DNA of 7,431 nucleotides from Thiotrichaceae bacterium. GTDB taxonomy: Bacteria > Pseudomonadota > Gammaproteobacteria > Thiotrichales > Thiotrichaceae. A program made the position numbers and the translations under genes. Below, in pieces: positions 1 to 6,255 of this stretch; position 1 is the first letter of the stretch, and each line of letters opens with the position of its first letter. A model generated the notes under the pieces. The model saw nothing but the letters and a program-made list of their open reading frames with translations. It ran no database searches and had not been told where the DNA came from. The stretch lies in assembly GCA_027009095.1 (NCBI GenBank), contig JALVDG010000399.1:1-7431 (forward strand). The letters are read 5' to 3'.

Positions 1-2
1 AA

Positions 3-101
3 CTACAAGGAGAGTTTAAAGAGGAGGAGTACCATTTTGATTTAGATAATGGGTGTAGTTTTGAGTTCTCTTTTAAAGAGGTTTTTGACTCGATAATATA
101 A
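3..101 (+). CDS. 3' end of an unidentified gene
   Basis: The third forward frame is open from the left edge to a TAA at 99-101 and gives 32 residues ending in FKEVFDSII. The other two forward frames stop early (TAA at 17-19, TAG at 43-45). The peptide is acidic and contains DNGCSFEFSF, an alternating hydrophobic pattern that resembles the last beta-strands of a GHKL-type ATPase domain, as at the C-terminus of some sensor histidine kinases. That resemblance is only an impression from a short stretch, and no ATP-binding box is present in the window. It could equally be the tail of another protein or a chance open frame. It is followed by an AT-rich non-coding stretch and a hairpin, as expected for the end of a transcription unit separate from the slt-gsp genes. 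Confidence 0.4.
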   Translation, partial: LQGEFKEEEYHFDLDNGCSFEFSFKEVFDSII

Positions 102-171
102 TTTTTAAAAAATACTCATTGTTTTAAAGCACGTTTTACATTTAAGTGTTTAAGGTCACTTTTTATTTAAA

Positions 172-197
172 CTCTTCTTCAATAAACTGAAGAAGAG
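172..197 (+). terminator. 10-bp perfect hairpin, possible terminator of the upstream gene
   Basis: CTCTTCTTCA (172-181) and TGAAGAAGAG (188-197) are perfectly complementary around a 6-nt loop (ATAAAC). The hairpin lies 70 bases after the stop of the partial gene. On the plus strand it is followed by CAACTTCTATAAT, which is not a clean U-tract, so it is not a canonical intrinsic terminator. On the minus strand the stem is followed by an interrupted T/A run (TTTAAATAAAAA). It may be a weak terminator, an mRNA 3'-end stabiliser, or a protein-binding palindrome. The pairing is certain; the function is inferred. Confidence 0.45.
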
Positions 198-390
198 CAA
201 CTTCTATAATCAGGGATGTGGATTTGTATTTCAGGCATAATTTAAGACTTCCTTGATAGTTTTTTATAAATGCTACTTGACAGTTACTACTTAATAATGG
301 GGACTAAAAAAAGCAGATTTCATCAAACGGCTTAAGCATTTTACTGTTTAGATTACCCGTAATGCTTTGATAGAGTTGCTCACCAATAAT

Positions 391-580
391 CAGTAGGGCA
401 ATACCTCTTGACTGTGCTGATAGTCAGCAATGCTATGGCTGTCTTAATAGGCAGACAAAACGATACCGCACACTCCGCCTCGCCTGTCGGCATGAGAAAA
501 GATAAATCTTTCACTCCTTGCTAAGAGATAAGTACCCACGCAGGAGCATGGGAACGAAAGATTCCCTACACGCTCCTCAG
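391..580. other. GC-richer, palindrome-rich non-coding block of unknown nature
   Basis: By hand count 93 of these 190 bases are G or C (49%), against 54 of 200 (27%) for positions 101-300. The block contains several exact inverted repeats: TGCTGA/TCAGCA around TAG (415-429), AAAGAT/ATCTTT around AA (498-511), and the two overlapping hairpins at 535-577. No reading frame within it looks like a protein. It could be a structured small RNA gene, a dispersed repeat or miniature transposable element, or a decayed insertion. I could not find long terminal inverted repeats or target-site duplications that would settle this, and I do not recognise it as 6S RNA, tmRNA, RNase P RNA or a known riboswitch. 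Confidence 0.4.
535..577. repeat. REP-like palindromic element with two alternative hairpins
   Basis: CCCACGC (535-541) pairs with GCATGGG (546-552) around an AGGA tetraloop, with a single C-A mismatch, and is followed by AACGA. This resembles a dispersed palindromic motif (CCCACGC, short loop, GCGTGGGAACGA) that I recall as frequent in many gammaproteobacterial genomes; the resemblance is from memory. The right part of the stem can instead pair downstream: AGGAGC (542-547) with GCTCCT (572-577), and GGGAA (550-554) with TTCCC (562-566), leaving a 7-nt loop. The two folds share 542-552 and exclude each other. The downstream half also reads like a degenerate inverted copy of the first unit. 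Confidence 0.45.
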
Positions 581-582
581 AC

Positions 583-598
583 ATTACTATAAAGTAAT
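583..598. promoter_or_regulatory. Short perfect palindrome upstream of the slt promoter
   Basis: ATTACT (583-588) and AGTAAT (593-598) form a perfect 6-bp inverted repeat with a 4-nt centre, ATAA. It ends 15 bp before the proposed -35 box, a position where an activator or repressor could bind. The sequence is AT-rich, so a chance occurrence is quite possible, and no regulator is identifiable from the window. Confidence 0.25.
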
Positions 599-613
599 AC
601 GCCACAATCCATC

Positions 614-642
614 TTATCAAGCTAATCAGCAGTGTGTATACT
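614..642 (+). promoter_or_regulatory. Candidate sigma-70-type promoter for the slt-gsp operon
   Basis: A -35-like TTATCA (614-619, four of six consensus positions) is separated by exactly 17 bp from a -10-like TATACT (637-642, five of six). Transcription would begin near 649, leaving a leader of about 40 nt before the slt ATG at 689. It is the best-spaced pair I found close to slt. A weaker alternative, TTGACT at 408-413 with TGCTAT at 431-436, also has 17-bp spacing but a poor -10 box. No promoter was found by eye within the downstream gene junctions, consistent with one transcript. Confidence 0.4.
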
Positions 643-688
643 ATCTGGGACTATACCTTAGCCATTCTGTCTTTCTGATAATAACAAT

Positions 689-2635
689 ATGAAATTTCTA
701 CTTTTTCCATTTTTAATACTTTGTTTCTTTTCGTCATTATTGTATGCCGATGATTCTATTGAATTAACGCCTCAACAAAAACAGTTTACAAAGCTTTTAA
801 AAGAGATAAAAAAAGGTAAGTCTGTTGATATTAAGGAGATGCAATCCTATATTTTGTATCCTTATTTAAGGTATGAACAACTGCGTAAAAATAAAAAAGC
901 ACCCCAAACTGCTGTAGAAGAGTTTATTAATCAATATAAAACATCACCTTTAGCCGATAAGTTATGGTCGAAGTGGATGCAGGGGTTTATTAAGGAAAAA
1001 CAGTGGAATGATGCAATAAAAGCTTATCAAAAGGGTCGCGGCGGACTTGCATCGCATTGCTATTATTTACAGGCAAAATTAGAAATAAAGGATGATGTTG
1101 AACTGAGTGAAAAGGAAGCGATGTCCTTATGGCTTTCTGGTTCTAAACGACCTTCTGCCTGCACTGCTCTATTTGATCTTCTAGAGTCCAAAGGGTTAAT
1201 TGATAATAATAAACGCTGGCAACGTATTGTCTTAGCCATCGACAAAGGCAATAACAAGCTAGCAAAGAAATTATCTAAAAAACTCTCTCGACAGGATCAA
1301 CAACGTGTTGCACTGTGGATTAATTTTAAATATAAAGCTAAAAAATATCTAAAAAAATCAAGTACTTTAAAACTACTATCAGGAAAGCACCCCTACGATC
1401 ATCGTATTTTACTTTATGGCATTAAGCGCCTTTCAAGAAAAGATACAGATAAGGCGCGGGAAATATTGTCTCAATTAACAAAAAAATATTCGTTTACCTC
1501 ACAAGAGAAAGCAGAAGCTAGTAGTTATATTGCGATGCAGGATGCGCTTAATCATAGTCCTTATGCATTGCAACATTTAGCTGCCATCCCTGATAAATAT
1601 CGGGGTGATGAAAGTAATACTTGGATGGTACGCATGGCTTTGCAACAAGGCGATTGGGAGAAAGTATTGATTGCGATTGAGTCGATGAGTGAAACCTATC
1701 AAAAAAAAGAGGTATGGAAATATTGGAAAGCTCGTGCTTTATCGGTTGAAAATCGTATAGAAGAGGCACTTTCCCTTTATGAAGAGCTAGCAGAAAATGC
1801 GTCTTATTATGGCTTTTTAGCGGCAGATCGCTTACAACAAGATTATGCTTATCTTACCAACAGCGAACCTGATAGGAGCGATACAATACAGATGCTAATA
1901 ACTGAAAATATTGGTATCCAACGTGCCTTAGAGTTATTTAAAATAGGCTTTCGTGACCAAGCAAAACGTGAGTGGTTTCATGCTTTAAAAGTCTTAAATA
2001 AAGATGAAAAATTAGCCGCTGCAACCTTAGCATTAGAAAAAAATCTACCCTTTGTGGCAATTGTGAGTGTTGCAAAAACAAAAGATTGGAATCAAACAGG
2101 ACTACGCTTTCCGCTGCAATATCAAAATCTAATCGAACAACATGCTGAAAAAGCAGAGATACCCGCAGCATGGATTTATGGCGTTGCTCGTCGAGAAAGT
2201 GCATTTGATGCCAATATAGAGTCACATGCTAAGGCATTAGGTTTAATGCAGTTGATTCCCCCTACAGCAAAAGCTGTCGCTAAAAAGCTTAATCTTCCAA
2301 AACTAAAAAAATACGATATTTTAAAACCCGATATCAATATCCAACTTGGAAGTGCTTACCTTAAAGAATTATTGGATAAATTTAAGGGTAACTACGCTAA
2401 AGCCAGCGCGGCTTATAATGCAGGACCTCACCGTATTCCTAAGTGGCTGCCAGAAAAAACACTCGAAGCAAGCCGCTGGATTGAAAGTATTCCCTATAAA
2501 GAAACACGCAAATATGTGCGTGCTGTGATGGCCTATACCACTATTTATGATCACAAACTAAATCATAAAAAAGGCACTAATTTACGCTTATCAGATAGGC
2601 TTGCAGCAATAGAACCACTGGAAACTAGCCCATGA
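689..2635 (+). CDS. slt: Soluble lytic murein transglycosylase (Slt70 family)
   Basis: Periplasmic enzyme that cleaves the MurNAc-GlcNAc bond of peptidoglycan non-hydrolytically, leaving 1,6-anhydro-muropeptides. The 648-residue length matches E. coli Slt70 (about 645). Residues 1-20 form a signal peptide with probable cleavage after LLYA; the Cys at 12 lacks a lipobox, so it is not a lipoprotein. Residues of about 25-470 are the helical repeat superhelix typical of the family. The catalytic SLT domain follows: the catalytic Glu is E503 in RRESAFD, GLMQ lies at 518-521 and AYNAG at 575-579, all intact. The ATG at 689 is chosen because the signal peptide starts there; no clear Shine-Dalgarno precedes it. 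It is the first gene of the apparent operon, and its TGA overlaps the gspK ATG by 4 bp. That pairing with T2SS genes suggests, as inference, a role in opening the wall for the secretion apparatus as well as general turnover. Confidence 0.95.
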   Translation: MKFLLFPFLILCFFSSLLYADDSIELTPQQKQFTKLLKEIKKGKSVDIKEMQSYILYPYLRYEQLRKNKKAPQTAVEEFINQYKTSPLADKLWSKWMQGFIKEKQWNDAIKAYQKGRGGLASHCYYLQAKLEIKDDVELSEKEAMSLWLSGSKRPSACTALFDLLESKGLIDNNKRWQRIVLAIDKGNNKLAKKLSKKLSRQDQQRVALWINFKYKAKKYLKKSSTLKLLSGKHPYDHRILLYGIKRLSRKDTDKAREILSQLTKKYSFTSQEKAEASSYIAMQDALNHSPYALQHLAAIPDKYRGDESNTWMVRMALQQGDWEKVLIAIESMSETYQKKEVWKYWKARALSVENRIEEALSLYEELAENASYYGFLAADRLQQDYAYLTNSEPDRSDTIQMLITENIGIQRALELFKIGFRDQAKREWFHALKVLNKDEKLAAATLALEKNLPFVAIVSVAKTKDWNQTGLRFPLQYQNLIEQHAEKAEIPAAWIYGVARRESAFDANIESHAKALGLMQLIPPTAKAVAKKLNLPKLKKYDILKPDINIQLGSAYLKELLDKFKGNYAKASAAYNAGPHRIPKWLPEKTLEASRWIESIPYKETRKYVRAVMAYTTIYDHKLNHKKGTNLRLSDRLAAIEPLETSP

Positions 2636-3774
2636 GAAGCCAATCGAATCAACAGGGTGTTGCTTTGATTATTGCACTGGTTATTACCACCATTGCAGTA
2701 TCTTTAGCCTCTCTCGCCATGTATCGGCAACAGTTGCAGATACGCTTATCTACTAATATTTCCAACCTTGAACAGGCTTATGAGTATGCTGCTGGTATGG
2801 AAGATTGGTCGAAGAAAATTTTAGAGCAAGACTATAAAGATGATCCTAAGGTTGATTCTCTACAAGAGGATTGGGCTTCCGATTTGCCTCCCATCGCTAT
2901 TCCTGGTGGAAGTTTAAAAGGACGACTTTTTGATCTACAAGGGCGTATCAATTTAAATTCCTTGAATAATACGTTTAAGAAAATAAAGCCCAAGTCTAAC
3001 CCTAATGGATCTCCAGGGAGTTCCCCTAATGATGGACCTCCAGGGAGTTCTCCTAATGATGGACCTCCAGGGAGTTCTCCTAATGGACCGCAAGGAACTC
3101 CACAAAAGCCTACATTCAAAACAGAAACCTTAGTCTACAACATCGTGGCAAATCTAATAACAACCATCGATAAAGAACAAACATTAGGACCACCCGAAAA
3201 CTTTTCAGATACCTTGAAAGACTGGATTGATAAGGATGATGAAGAGTCTCAAGGGGGGGCAGAAAGTAGCTATTATCAATCACAGGAACATCCTTATATG
3301 AGTGCTAATAGCTTACTTATGGATAAAAGTGAATTAATTCTGCTAAAAGGAATGACAAAGGAGATCACCGAAAAACTATTACCTCTCGTATCTACCTTAC
3401 CAAAGGACAGTAAAATTAATGTTAATACGGCAGAAAAAGAAGTCTTAGAAGCCATTGGTTTTGACCAAGAAACCATTGCAGACATCAAATCGGCAAGAGA
3501 TGAAACACCTTTTAAAACAATGCAGGATTTTTGGAATTTAGATAAAGTAAAAACCTTCTTTGCACCGACAACAGAAGCAGGTAAAAAAAAGGCAAATTAC
3601 CAACAAATATTAAGCAACACCAGTGACTACTTTTTATTACAAGGTCAAGTCAATATCAATAATGCTCGTTTATTTATTAACAGCGTATTAGAAAGAAAAA
3701 ATGGCAAAGTCCGTGTCATAATGCGGGACTATAGTAAGCCAGCTATTACCACTTCATCCACTAAAAGCAGTTAA
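2632..3774 (+). CDS. gspK: T2SS minor pseudopilin GspK
   Basis: Large minor pseudopilin that sits at the tip of the T2SS pseudopilus in complex with GspI and GspJ. The class III signal is short: cleavage is expected after G9 (NQQG/VALII), followed by a hydrophobic helix to about residue 30. Position +5 of the mature protein is not Glu, which is characteristic of GspK. The conserved GRINLN lies at 104-109. DWID (197-200) and GGAE (208-211), in the inserted alpha-helical domain, follow, and a helix-hairpin-helix-like segment begins INVNTA near 262. At 380 residues it is somewhat longer than many family members, partly because of a Gly-Pro-Ser-Asn tandem repeat at 126-151. Translation is probably coupled to slt through the ATGA overlap; no strong Shine-Dalgarno is seen. 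Processing requires a prepilin peptidase not encoded here. A run of seven G at 3253-3259 falls on the conserved GGAE codons. Confidence 0.95.
   Translation: MRSQSNQQGVALIIALVITTIAVSLASLAMYRQQLQIRLSTNISNLEQAYEYAAGMEDWSKKILEQDYKDDPKVDSLQEDWASDLPPIAIPGGSLKGRLFDLQGRINLNSLNNTFKKIKPKSNPNGSPGSSPNDGPPGSSPNDGPPGSSPNGPQGTPQKPTFKTETLVYNIVANLITTIDKEQTLGPPENFSDTLKDWIDKDDEESQGGAESSYYQSQEHPYMSANSLLMDKSELILLKGMTKEITEKLLPLVSTLPKDSKINVNTAEKEVLEAIGFDQETIADIKSARDETPFKTMQDFWNLDKVKTFFAPTTEAGKKKANYQQILSNTSDYFLLQGQVNINNARLFINSVLERKNGKVRVIMRDYSKPAITTSSTKSS
3007..3087 (+). repeat. 27-bp tandem repeat in gspK encoding collagen-like GPPGSSPND units
   Basis: Nearly three copies of a 27-bp unit lie head to tail: 3007-3033, 3034-3060 and 3061-3084, with the next GGA codon at 3085-3087. 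Copies 2 and 3 are identical over their shared 24 bp; copy 1 differs at two positions (T for C in the second codon, C for T in the Ser codon). The unit keeps the reading frame and encodes nine residues (GSPGSSPND, GPPGSSPND, GPPGSSPN), residues 126-151 of GspK. The repeat falls just after the conserved GRINLN strand and before the alpha-helical insert, so it probably forms a flexible linker. Near-identical copies suggest recent expansion, and copy number may vary between strains. Confidence 0.95.
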
Positions 3775-3783
3775 TTAACCACC

Positions 3784-4986
3784 ATGCAATTACTTCTTAT
3801 AAAGTTACTTTCGGCTGATGCGGCTTCTCAAGGTGAACTTGAGCTTGCCGAAGTAACTAATAAACAAAAAACAGCCAACTTTGAAGCAGCAAGTTGGGAG
3901 CAAGTGCATTCATTAGCTTCAGGGAAGAAGGTTGTCGTTTTTATACCCAATGAAGATGTACTCCTCACCAGCATTGATATTCCAAGTAAAAATAAGAAAC
4001 AATTATTACAAGCGATTCCTTACGCCTTAGAAGAGCGACTAGCAGAAGACGTTGATTCCTTGCATTTTGCTATCCACCGTGAAAATGATGATTCACCGAC
4101 CCATGTTGCTATTATTAACCACCAAAGAATGGAGGACTGGCTCAATATTTTACGCGAACACAATGTACATCCACATTATGTTTTGCCTAGTCTTTTTGCG
4201 ATACCTTCTAAGCCCGATGGCTGGACATTAATTAATAGCCAAGATAAATCGCAATTACGCCAAGATAAATGGTCTGGCTTTAGCTGCAATCAAGACTTAT
4301 TAGCCATTTTCTTAGACGAAATATTGGAAGAGGATGCTCCTGAGAAAATCTATTATTCAGGTGATGAGGCGCAATATCCTGAAGTATTAAAAGATATTGA
4401 ACACCAGCAACTAGCACATAGCAACGAGGTTAACCATGATGATGTGGTTGATGTGCTAGAGATAAATCTACTCACTGGCTTTAGTCGTGGCGATAGCGCT
4501 TTATTTAATGTTAATTGGAAACCATGGAAGCCCGTTGCCGCTTTGGCAGGACTATTAGGTGCGCTCTGGCTAGGAATGCTAGCATGGCAAAACCACCAGC
4601 TAGACAAGCAACTCGCTAGACTAGATGCTGAAATAGAATCAGTCTATAAAAAAACTTTCCCTAAAAGCCGTATACAAAATGCGCCCGTACAAATGAAACA
4701 AAAATTGGCTGAACTACAAAAGGCTAATGGTGCGAGTGCAAACTCACCGCTACAGACGATTGCATTAGTATCACCTTTCTTTAAAAAATTTCCTAAAATA
4801 ACCTTACGAGAGATTCGCCACCAAAATAACAACTTATTATTTGTTATTAGTGCACCCAATCTCTCTAGCCTAGAAAACTTTAAAAACACCTTAATGAAAG
4901 AAGGTACCTTACAGGTGAAAATCAAGTCATCAACAACGACCTCAGACAAAGTAGAATCGACCTTAGTCGTTAAGGGAATGATATGA
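3784..4986 (+). CDS. gspL: T2SS inner-membrane platform protein GspL
   Basis: Bitopic inner-membrane protein whose cytoplasmic domain binds the GspE ATPase and whose periplasmic domain pairs with GspM, relaying ATPase action to the pseudopilus. Residues 1 to about 240 form the actin-like cytoplasmic domain. They include the IPSKNKKQLLQAIPYALEE-type stretch (66-84) and the conserved INLLTGFSR (227-235) just before the membrane. A single transmembrane helix spans roughly 249-268. It is followed by a charged coiled-coil-like linker and a small C-terminal ferredoxin-like domain (about 322-400). The 400-residue length is normal for the family. It begins 9 bp after gspK, with no obvious Shine-Dalgarno, and its TGA overlaps the gspM ATG by 4 bp. 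Order and overlap support stoichiometric co-expression with gspM. Confidence 0.95.
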   Translation: MQLLLIKLLSADAASQGELELAEVTNKQKTANFEAASWEQVHSLASGKKVVVFIPNEDVLLTSIDIPSKNKKQLLQAIPYALEERLAEDVDSLHFAIHRENDDSPTHVAIINHQRMEDWLNILREHNVHPHYVLPSLFAIPSKPDGWTLINSQDKSQLRQDKWSGFSCNQDLLAIFLDEILEEDAPEKIYYSGDEAQYPEVLKDIEHQQLAHSNEVNHDDVVDVLEINLLTGFSRGDSALFNVNWKPWKPVAALAGLLGALWLGMLAWQNHQLDKQLARLDAEIESVYKKTFPKSRIQNAPVQMKQKLAELQKANGASANSPLQTIALVSPFFKKFPKITLREIRHQNNNLLFVISAPNLSSLENFKNTLMKEGTLQVKIKSSTTTSDKVESTLVVKGMI

Positions 4987-5480
4987 ACAATCAAATAAAA
5001 AGCTGGTTTTTAATGCTTTCTTCACGAGAGAAAACCTTGGTTTCTGTCGCAACTGTAGCCGTCATTCTCATGCTCTTTTGGTTGCTGATACTCAACCCTA
5101 TTCTCAGTAAACATGAGAAGCTAAGCAAATTGACTGCCGATAAACAAACGGAGTTGCGTATTATGCAACGCCAGAGTGTTTTGGTTAAACAACTACAACA
5201 ACAAAGTAGAGGGTTAACGAGCAAAAAAATAAGAGGCAATCCCCAGCAACTTATTGAGCAGGCCTTGCAAACATGGCGCTTAAAATCTGCGCTTCAACGT
5301 ATGCAATCTCAAGGAGCAAAAAAGATAAGTCTGTCTTTAAAAAATGCCGATGCCGATAAGGTCATGCGCTTTATTGCTGATTTGGAAAGCAAATACGGAC
5401 TAAGTAGCATCAATATGGTTATCGCAAAAAGTAACAAAGTGGGAAGGGTTAATGTTCGTCTAACCTTGGAGAAGACATGA
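4983..5480 (+). CDS. gspM: T2SS inner-membrane platform protein GspM
   Basis: Small bitopic protein that partners GspL in the T2SS inner-membrane platform. The layout is classic: a short cytoplasmic N-terminus with the conserved SREK (14-17), one transmembrane helix at about 18-40 ending in NPIL, a periplasmic coiled-coil segment rich in Lys and Gln (about 43-78), and a ferredoxin-like domain (about 85-165). At 165 residues it is of normal size for GspM. Primary sequence in this family is poorly conserved, so the call rests on topology, the SRE motif and the position between gspL and gspN. The start overlaps the gspL stop as ATGA, and AAGGGAA just upstream offers a fair ribosome binding site. 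The end overlaps gspN in the same way. Confidence 0.92.
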   Translation: MNNQIKSWFLMLSSREKTLVSVATVAVILMLFWLLILNPILSKHEKLSKLTADKQTELRIMQRQSVLVKQLQQQSRGLTSKKIRGNPQQLIEQALQTWRLKSALQRMQSQGAKKISLSLKNADADKVMRFIADLESKYGLSSINMVIAKSNKVGRVNVRLTLEKT

Positions 5481-6232
5481 AACTACGAAATCTGATTCTA
5501 CTAGGGATTAGCAGCTTTTCTATCACCGCTATTTGGCAAACACCTGCTAGTTTTGTCTATCAGCATATACCACAAGACAAAGTACAATTACACGGACTTT
5601 CAGGGACTATTTGGAGCGGTGAAGCAGATGAAATGATCAGCAAAAAATTATCCCTCAATAATATTTCATGGTCTGTTAATATATTAGAGAGCCTAATGAG
5701 CCTCTCTCTTCAAACCGATATAAAGATACAAGACTCTGAACTGAGCTTAGACGGTCTTTTTGGTATTAGCCCGACTCAAACCATTAGCCTAAAAAATACA
5801 AACTTTAAAACTACGGGTGCGTTTATATCGAAGTTACAAAAAATGGCAAAGCTCAGTGGCGATATTAATGGCAATATCCGCTATCTTCAATTAGCAAAGG
5901 GAAAGCTACCCGAGCTTGACGCTAACTATCAATGGAAACAAGGCACTCTCGTAGCTCCCATTAGAATACAGCCCGCTGGTGACTACGCTATTCGTGTTAC
6001 GCCAAATGATAACGGACTAACAGCTAAAGTCAGTTCAAAAAATGCACCGCTAGCCCTAAGCGGTACGGCTAAAATCAATAAAGAATGGAAGTACAATACC
6101 GACATTACGATTAAACCAGCTAACGCCTCCGCTAAAGGCACAATGAATATACTCCGCATGGCAGTTGGTAAATTAGAAGCCGATGGCTCTGCGGTTATCA
6201 AACAACAAGGACAGATAAAACCTTTTTACTAA
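5477..6232 (+). CDS. gspN: T2SS accessory inner-membrane protein GspN
   Basis: Accessory T2SS component found in a subset of systems, typically encoded next to gspM and dispensable in some species; its exact role is not settled. The 251-residue protein has an N-terminal hydrophobic anchor (about 5-20) followed by TPASFVYQHIP and the family hallmark LSGTIWSGEA (41-50). The remainder is a beta-rich periplasmic domain with repeated amphipathic strands, an architecture reminiscent of AsmA-type lipid-facing proteins. The start is supported by GGAG 5 nt before the ATG and by the 4-bp ATGA overlap with gspM. It is the last recognisable secretion gene; cobW begins 23 bp later. No frameshift or missing motif is seen. 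Confidence 0.92.
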   Translation: MKLRNLILLGISSFSITAIWQTPASFVYQHIPQDKVQLHGLSGTIWSGEADEMISKKLSLNNISWSVNILESLMSLSLQTDIKIQDSELSLDGLFGISPTQTISLKNTNFKTTGAFISKLQKMAKLSGDINGNIRYLQLAKGKLPELDANYQWKQGTLVAPIRIQPAGDYAIRVTPNDNGLTAKVSSKNAPLALSGTAKINKEWKYNTDITIKPANASAKGTMNILRMAVGKLEADGSAVIKQQGQIKPFY

Positions 6233-6255
6233 CATCCTAAAATAGATTCCCCACT

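Larger units (their letters stand above)
102..688. other. 587-bp non-coding region between the partial gene and slt
   Basis: No convincing coding sequence is seen on either strand. The left part, to about 300, is very AT-rich. It holds the hairpin at 172-197 and a perfect TTGACA at 277-282, but no -10 box at usable spacing. Positions 322-371 can form a bulged hairpin: AAGCATT at 334-340 pairs with AATGCTT at 361-367, and ATCAA with TTGAT outside it. From about 391 to 580 the composition changes sharply and short inverted repeats crowd together. The last 90 bases carry a candidate slt promoter and an AT-rich leader. The longest minus-strand frame in the GC-richer part is a 37-codon ATG frame (380-493) without a well-placed ribosome binding site. 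Confidence 0.75.

Noticed and set aside
277..305. Perfect TTGACA -35 box at 277-282
   Set aside because: At 16-18 bp spacing the sequence is GGGGAC/GGGACT/GGACTA, which is not a -10 box; the AT-rich TAATAAT is only about 9-10 bp away.
380..493. Minus-strand 37-codon ATG frame (MPTGEAECAVSF...), with GGAG about 20 nt upstream of the ATG
   Set aside because: The ribosome binding site is too far from the ATG and overlaps the alternative GTG; no domain is recognised, and the region is dominated by inverted repeats. Kept only as part of the unexplained block.
374..508. Plus-strand Cys/Arg-rich open frame across the GC-richer block (…RQTKRYRTLRLACRHEKR)
   Set aside because: It has no suitable start codon or ribosome binding site, and both strands are open over the same stretch, so it gives no evidence of coding or of a specific transposase remnant.
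102..688. CRISPR array, tRNA, riboswitch or integron attC site in the upstream region
   Set aside because: There are no regularly spaced direct repeats, no cloverleaf with CCA-type acceptor, no B12-box, and no R/L box pair of an attC site by eye.
2832..3119. Minus-strand 95-codon frame opposite the gspK repeat, also Gly/Pro-rich
   Set aside because: It is the mirror of the repeat-encoding region of a well-supported gene and has no independent start signal or domain.
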